Source: Rhizobiales bacterium GAS188
GTDB taxonomy: Bacteria; Pseudomonadota; Alphaproteobacteria; Rhizobiales; Beijerinckiaceae
Assembly: GCA_900104855.1 (NCBI GenBank)
Contig: FNSS01000001.1
Location: forward strand, 4,836,001-4,900,000
DNA length: 64,000 bases
Direction of reading: 5' to 3'
The notes under the pieces were generated by a model. The model was not told where the DNA came from, searched no databases, and saw only the letters and a list, made by a program, of their open reading frames with translations. The stretch's first letter is position 1, and every line of letters starts with the position of its first letter. The translations under genes and the position numbers were made by a program. Of the stretch, positions 54,297 through 64,000 are shown in pieces.

Positions 54297-55217
54297 TCAC
54301 CTGACGTCAAACAAGCTTCGGACCCGGCCAGGCAGTAGTCCTGGAGCTCCGAGCTCGCTGCAACTATTCTCCCATAGATGCAGATAATCCTTCAGCGGTG
54401 CGGCGCTCCTCGTTGGCCAGCGGTTCAGCGCACCCAAATCAACGATAGATGCGCTATTCGTCTCGAATTCCGACACCATCGCGGGAACTGCAGCGACGGT
54501 AGGGCCGCTCATGCCCGTCTGCGTCTCGAGCTCGCTTCTGTTGGCCCAGAACCATGAAGCCATGTCGGGGTGCTCCCCGAGGAGATCTTTGTATTTCTTG
54601 AGCGTGTCGTTCCGGTATTTATCAATGTAGCGACTGAACGGCTCGTCGCCGGTGAACGGCGCCTTTTTCGCCCATCCTCGAGCCATGATGGCAAGGCCGC
54701 GAATTGAAAACGATTCGACGAACACTTCCTCGAGCCATTGGCAAGGCACCTGGGATTTGGCGTCCGGTCCCCAGCTGTTGCAGAACACATGGCCAAGTTC
54801 GTGCCCGAACTGATAGGCAAGCCGCGACCAATCGCGCTCGCTAATGTCGACAATAATCCAGGCCGTATCGGGCTGATCATTGGGGTGCAGCCATATGGAG
54901 GGCGGCGTGGCGCCCCCATCATTGTGGGCATCAACAAGAATCTTGGCGGGCTGGCGATCCGAGACGAGCTTCAGTCCAGTCAGACAGGCATCACGCATTC
55001 TGGTAATGACCTGAGCCGCCGCACCCGGCAGCGACGGTGCCCAATTGCCTCTCACCGATACGGGGGCGGACAGCAACGTCGGCTTCGTGGGGGCCGGCTG
55101 AGCCACGCTATCGATCGTCAGGCAAGCCGATGAAAATCCGCCGGCGAGCAGACGCAAGCCCTGGCGCCGTGTCACGTCCCGGCATCCGGGCAGAGCAGTT
55201 GGGGCTGCTTGTCGCAT
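54297..55217 (-). CDS. Secreted HExxH metalloprotease-like protein (putative)
   Basis: 306 residues from ATG 55217; in-frame starts at 55253 or 55319 would add up to 34 residues. The N-terminus has a Tat-like signal ('TRRQGLRLLAGGFSSA'). 'YQFGHELGHVF' gives HELGH at 139-143, and Glu-Glu follows about 20 residues later ('WLEEVFVES'), the pattern of gluzincin zinc peptidases. Overall similarity to a named family is not recognised. It begins about 100 bases after the collagen-like gene on the same strand, so a role in trimming that exported protein is inferred. Confidence 0.6.
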   Translation of the reverse strand: MRQAAPTALPGCRDVTRRQGLRLLAGGFSSACLTIDSVAQPAPTKPTLLSAPVSVRGNWAPSLPGAAAQVITRMRDACLTGLKLVSDRQPAKILVDAHNDGGATPPSIWLHPNDQPDTAWIIVDISERDWSRLAYQFGHELGHVFCNSWGPDAKSQVPCQWLEEVFVESFSIRGLAIMARGWAKKAPFTGDEPFSRYIDKYRNDTLKKYKDLLGEHPDMASWFWANRSELETQTGMSGPTVAAVPAMVSEFETNSASIVDLGALNRWPTRSAAPLKDYLHLWENSCSELGAPGLLPGRVRSLFDVR

Positions 55218-55319
55218 CTGCAACCGACATATCGAATTTGAAGCAAGTTGCATATTCCCGAAAAGGCTCGGAGCGCGAGGCCATCCGGCATCGCGCTCCG
55301 AAGGATTCTTGACGGGCAA

Positions 55320-61013
<5,694 letters not shown>

Positions 61014-61188
61014 CTACGCTACCCCTTGAACCTTGGTGTATCGAGCCTGGACTGCCTCGTCTCAAGTCACCGTGCGCACTCGGAAGCAGACATGTGACCT
61101 GCGACCACCGCCGCCTCGTCGCGCTGCCGTGGCCCGACAGCTCGCACAATTGCGGCGCCAAAAGTTAGCCTGTGATCGCGGTGACGGG

Positions 61189-61208
61189 CTATATTCCCGA
61201 GGTTATAG
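61189..61208 (-). promoter_or_regulatory. Dyad CTATA-N10-TATAG upstream of the collagen-like gene
   Basis: CTATA at 61189-61193 and TATAG at 61204-61208 form a perfect 5-bp inverted repeat with a 10-base spacer, 176 bp upstream of the collagen ATG. Read on the minus strand the 29-bp block around it matches 22 of 29 positions of the copy before the exporter. A regulator binding site shared by both genes is inferred. Confidence 0.6.
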
Positions 61209-61407
61209 ATTTAACCGACTTCGAGGGCGTGCCACTGCCTGCGAGCTAAAGTCTTGAACTTGCAGCAATCATTGAAAATGCGACGAGTCATTGCCGCGGC
61301 TCACGCCCCAAGGAGAGGTCGGCGGGATGTGGCAAATTCGGCTTACCCGCATGAGCAGAAAACAAGCGCGCGCAGGTAAAAACGTGCAAGATCAGCGGAT
61401 AAGCGGT

Positions 61408-61427
61408 CTATAACCTGGGATATATAG
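61408..61427 (+). promoter_or_regulatory. Dyad CTATA-N10-TATAG upstream of the exporter gene
   Basis: CTATA at 61408-61412 and TATAG at 61423-61427, 10-base spacer, 153 bp before the exporter start and in the opposite orientation to the copy at 61189. The two copies face outward, each toward its own gene. Confidence 0.6.
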
Positions 61428-61580
61428 CCGATCGTTCGTATCCGGGTCATATTTCTCGCCGGATCTTGGGGCCTCGAACCGGCCCGGCTCGCTTTTGCGT
61501 GGAGCTAGGGTGCAAGGACGCCGCGAGTTACGGCGGATGGCTTGGTCGCTCGCGAATGGCCCCTGAAGCGGAGCTGACGT

Positions 61581-63875
61581 GTGAGCGCTGAGCCCATCAC
61601 TCGCCTGCCAGAGATACGCGCCGGCACCTTCGCTTCGGCATTGCCCGATGCTGCCAGTCCCGGCGCCACCGCGACCGAGCGCGGCGTTGCCATGCGGCGC
61701 CGGCTCGACGCCGTGGTTGCGGTCGCGCATTTCCATGGCACGGAGCTCGACCGTCGCGATTTTCGTCCCTCGCCCGGCGCGGAGGTGCCGAGTGCCGCCT
61801 CCCTCGTCACCTGGCTGCGTGAGAGCGGGCTCTGGGCCAAGAGCGTGCGGCTGCGCTGGCGCCAGCTCTTCCGCCTGGGATCGGACGCTCCGGTCGTTCT
61901 CCTCTTGAGCGATGGCGGCGCCTGCCTGCTCGTCGCGCGCGATGCGGATCGTGACGTCGTCCTCGTCAGGGACCCGCATGGATCGCCGGGGGACCCGCCC
62001 GTTGCCATCGACGAGTTGCGCCTCGCTCAGGCGTGGAAGGGAGAAGCGTTGCTGGTGCGCCGCGAGCGCGGGGCGGCGATCGACGAGCAGCCGTTCTCGC
62101 TGGGTTGGCTCGCGCATCTTGTCCTGCGCGAGCGCAGGAACCTTCGCGAGGTCGTCATTGCGTCGCTGACGCTGAGTGTGCTGCAGATCCTCCCGCCGTT
62201 TCTGGTGATGATCGCCATCGACAAGGTGCTCACGCACCAGAGCATGTCGACGCTCGGGATGATTGGGCTGATCCTGGCGCTTGCGACCGCATATGAGACC
62301 CTTCTGGGCTATGCCCGCCGCGAGATCGTCGAGGTGATGTCGACGCGGCTCGACGCGCGCCTCAACCTGCATGTCTTCCGCCGGCTATTGGCGCTGCCGA
62401 TCGACTTCTTCGAGCGCACGCCGACCGGCGAGTCGACCCATAAGGTGTCGCAGATCTTCAAGATCCGCGATTTCCTCACGGGCAAATTGGTCAGCACCTT
62501 CCTCGACGTGTTCACGCTCGTGATCCTGCTGCCCTTCCTCTTCTGGATGAGCGCCACGCTCGCCTGGATGGTGCTGGCGGCCTCGGTCGCGGTCGCCTTG
62601 ATGGTCTTTGCCTTCCTGCCGGCAATCGCACGGGTCTGGGCGAGGCTCATCGTGGCCGAGAACAAGAAAGGCGCAGTGCTGGTCGAGAGCGTGCATGGCA
62701 TGCGGACCATCAAGTCGCTGGCGATCGAGAATGCCCGCAAGCAGGAATGGGACGAGCGCGTTGCCGAGGCCGGGCAGGCGCGCCTCGATGCCGGCCGGAT
62801 TTCCAATTGGGCGCAGACGCTGGTGACGCCGATCGAGCGCTTCATCGATCGCGGCGTGCTCTTGATCGGCGCCTACGTGATCCTGACGATGCCGAGCGGG
62901 ACGACGGGCATCACGGCCGGAAGCCTCATCGCCTTCATGCTGCTCGGCACGCGTGTCGCGAGCCCGCTCATCGGCATGGCCAAGCTGATGCAGGACATCC
63001 AGGAAGTGCGCACCTCGGTATCGCAAGTGGCCGACGTGCTCAATCATCCGACCGAGACTGCCGCGGCCCGCGGCGGCCTGCGTCCCAGGTTCGCCGGCGC
63101 CATCACCTTCGACGAGGTGACCTTCAGCTATCCGGGCACCAAGGCCACGGTATTGGAGCGGGTCAGCTTCGAGGTGCCGGCCGGCACCATGCTTGGCCTC
63201 GTCGGTCGCAGCGGCTCCGGCAAATCGACCATCACGCGGCTGCTGCAAGGCATCAATCGCGACTACAGCGGCTATTTGAAGATCGACGGCTCGGATCTGC
63301 GCGAGATCAACCTCACGCATCTGCGGCGCAGCTTCGGCGTCGTGCTGCAGGACAACTTCCTGTTCCGCGGCAGCGTGCGCGACAACATCGTCGCCGGCCG
63401 GCCGGGCCTGACCCTGGAGGACACCGTGCGCGCTGCCCGGCTGGCCGGCGCGGAGGAGTTCATCGAACGTCTGCCCCGCGGCTACGAGACCTGGATCGAG
63501 GAGGGATCGGCCAATCTCTCCGGCGGGCAGCGGCAGCGCCTGGCGATCGCCAGGGCGCTGGTCGCCGATCCGCGCATCCTGATCCTGGACGAGGCGACGA
63601 GCGCGCTCGACCCGGAGAGCGAGGCGCTCGTGAACGCAAATCTCATCCGCATCGGCAAGGGACGAACCATGGTCATCGTCTCCCATCGTCTGTCCTCGCT
63701 CGTCGATTGCGACCAGATTCTGGTCATGGAGAAAGGGGCAGCGGTGGATATCGGCCCGCACAGCGAGCTGCTCGAACGCTGCGCGATCTACCGCCAGCTC
63801 TGGGCGCAGCAGCACCGGCACCTCGAAGGCGGAGCGCGGCCCGCGACGCTGAAATCCGTTCCTCAGACGAGTTGA
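61581..63875 (+). CDS. Type I secretion ABC transporter (HlyB-like, with inactive C39-like domain)
   Basis: 764 residues from GTG 61581. An N-terminal C39-like domain (about 35-150) lacks the catalytic Cys, so it is the non-proteolytic kind that docks unfolded substrates. A six-helix membrane region (about 180-470) and an ATPase domain follow: Walker A 'GRSGSGKST', Q-loop 'VVLQDNFLFRGSVRDNIV', signature 'LSGGQRQR', Walker B 'ILILDEATSALD'. Five bases after its stop the adaptor gene begins. The likely cargo is the divergent collagen-like protein, which has no N-terminal signal; RTX repeats, the usual type I hallmark, are absent from that protein. Confidence 0.9.
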   Translation: MSAEPITRLPEIRAGTFASALPDAASPGATATERGVAMRRRLDAVVAVAHFHGTELDRRDFRPSPGAEVPSAASLVTWLRESGLWAKSVRLRWRQLFRLGSDAPVVLLLSDGGACLLVARDADRDVVLVRDPHGSPGDPPVAIDELRLAQAWKGEALLVRRERGAAIDEQPFSLGWLAHLVLRERRNLREVVIASLTLSVLQILPPFLVMIAIDKVLTHQSMSTLGMIGLILALATAYETLLGYARREIVEVMSTRLDARLNLHVFRRLLALPIDFFERTPTGESTHKVSQIFKIRDFLTGKLVSTFLDVFTLVILLPFLFWMSATLAWMVLAASVAVALMVFAFLPAIARVWARLIVAENKKGAVLVESVHGMRTIKSLAIENARKQEWDERVAEAGQARLDAGRISNWAQTLVTPIERFIDRGVLLIGAYVILTMPSGTTGITAGSLIAFMLLGTRVASPLIGMAKLMQDIQEVRTSVSQVADVLNHPTETAAARGGLRPRFAGAITFDEVTFSYPGTKATVLERVSFEVPAGTMLGLVGRSGSGKSTITRLLQGINRDYSGYLKIDGSDLREINLTHLRRSFGVVLQDNFLFRGSVRDNIVAGRPGLTLEDTVRAARLAGAEEFIERLPRGYETWIEEGSANLSGGQRQRLAIARALVADPRILILDEATSALDPESEALVNANLIRIGKGRTMVIVSHRLSSLVDCDQILVMEKGAAVDIGPHSELLERCAIYRQLWAQQHRHLEGGARPATLKSVPQTS

Positions 63876-63880
63876 CCGCC

Positions 63881-64000
63881 ATGGCCAGCAGCACCGCCCT
63901 CATTCCGCTGAGCCCGAGGCAGCAGCGCGCAACGCAGGAGCTGACGTCAGCGGCGCTCCTCGAATACCAATCCCCCACTGCCGCCTTGCTGGCCATGCCG
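63881..64000 (+). CDS. HlyD-family membrane fusion protein, 5' end (cut by window edge)
   Basis: From ATG 63881, 40 residues are seen ('SPRQQRATQELTSAALLEYQ', then 'SPTAALLAMP'), starting just after the ABC exporter stop. The opening, which precedes a membrane helix in adaptors ('ALLEYQSPTAALLAMP'), and the gene order are as expected for the periplasmic adaptor of a type I system. The rest is outside the window, so this is mostly inferred from position. Confidence 0.7.
   Translation, partial: MASSTALIPLSPRQQRATQELTSAALLEYQSPTAALLAMP

Larger units (their letters stand above)
61014..61580. other. 567-bp divergent intergenic region of the collagen-exporter pair
   Basis: No coding frame is supported. 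It separates the collagen-like gene (minus) from the exporter gene (plus) and carries two copies of the same dyad (61189-61208 and 61408-61427). AT-rich blocks at about 61180-61220 and 61385-61445 could be promoter cores. Confidence 0.6.

Overview
The window is GC-rich, densely coded DNA with the gene content of a soil- or plant-associated alphaproteobacterium, most likely Hyphomicrobiales (Rhizobiales). The signs are many ABC importers for amines, sugars and peptides, an Irr-like box before an iron-uptake operon, cfa and prp genes, and palindromic intergenic repeats. This is inference from content; there is no rRNA or other phylogenetic marker here and the genus is not resolved.

Layout. 1-5.4 kb: an amidase tail and a sugar ABC importer. 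5.4-12.7 kb: a TetR regulator divergent from a polyamine-type ABC importer with a fused double permease, an enoyl-CoA hydratase and a frameshifted acyl-CoA synthetase. 12.8 kb: a decayed permease fragment. 13.0-15.4 kb: an iron operon (beta-barrel-like protein, cupredoxin, FTR1 permease) behind an Irr-like box. 15.5-26.7 kb: a peptide/acyl-amino-acid catabolic cluster (deacylase, complete Opp-type importer, frameshifted M81 peptidase, two enolase-superfamily enzymes, GntR regulator). 26.7-35 kb: CapA-like protein, truncated PEBP gene, MBL hydrolase, MFS exporter with SnoaL-like protein and XRE regulator, a PemK/Phd toxin-antitoxin pair, and a YadGH-like ABC exporter. 35.5-41.4 kb: two glycosyltransferase-like genes, an MsbA-like exporter and cfa. 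41.5-47.4 kb: prpD, prpB, a DUF2239 gene, a hypothetical gene and an intact M81 peptidase. 47.6-49.7 kb: a Sel1-repeat protein and a ParB-like hypothetical protein.

The most striking part is 49.7 kb to the right edge. A 1897-residue collagen-like protein (Gly-X-Thr repeats, almost no proline) lies near a 923-residue, three-module glycosyltransferase. The last two modules of that enzyme follow the architecture and motifs of animal collagen galactosyltransferase. A methyltransferase and an SGNH hydrolase follow it. Downstream of the collagen gene is a secreted HExxH metalloprotease. Divergent from it is a type I secretion ABC exporter followed by the start of an HlyD-type adaptor. Both divergent genes carry the same 20-bp dyad (CTATA-N10-TATAG) in the shared 567-bp intergenic region. 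I read this as a bacterial system that makes, glycosylates, exports and perhaps trims a giant surface collagen.

Several genes are broken by single-base frameshifts (acyl-CoA synthetase, one M81 peptidase, perhaps the MFS 3' end) or truncated (PEBP, permease fragment, DUF1330-like and GT2 remnants). Some frameshifts may be assembly errors; the truncated fragments look like real decay.
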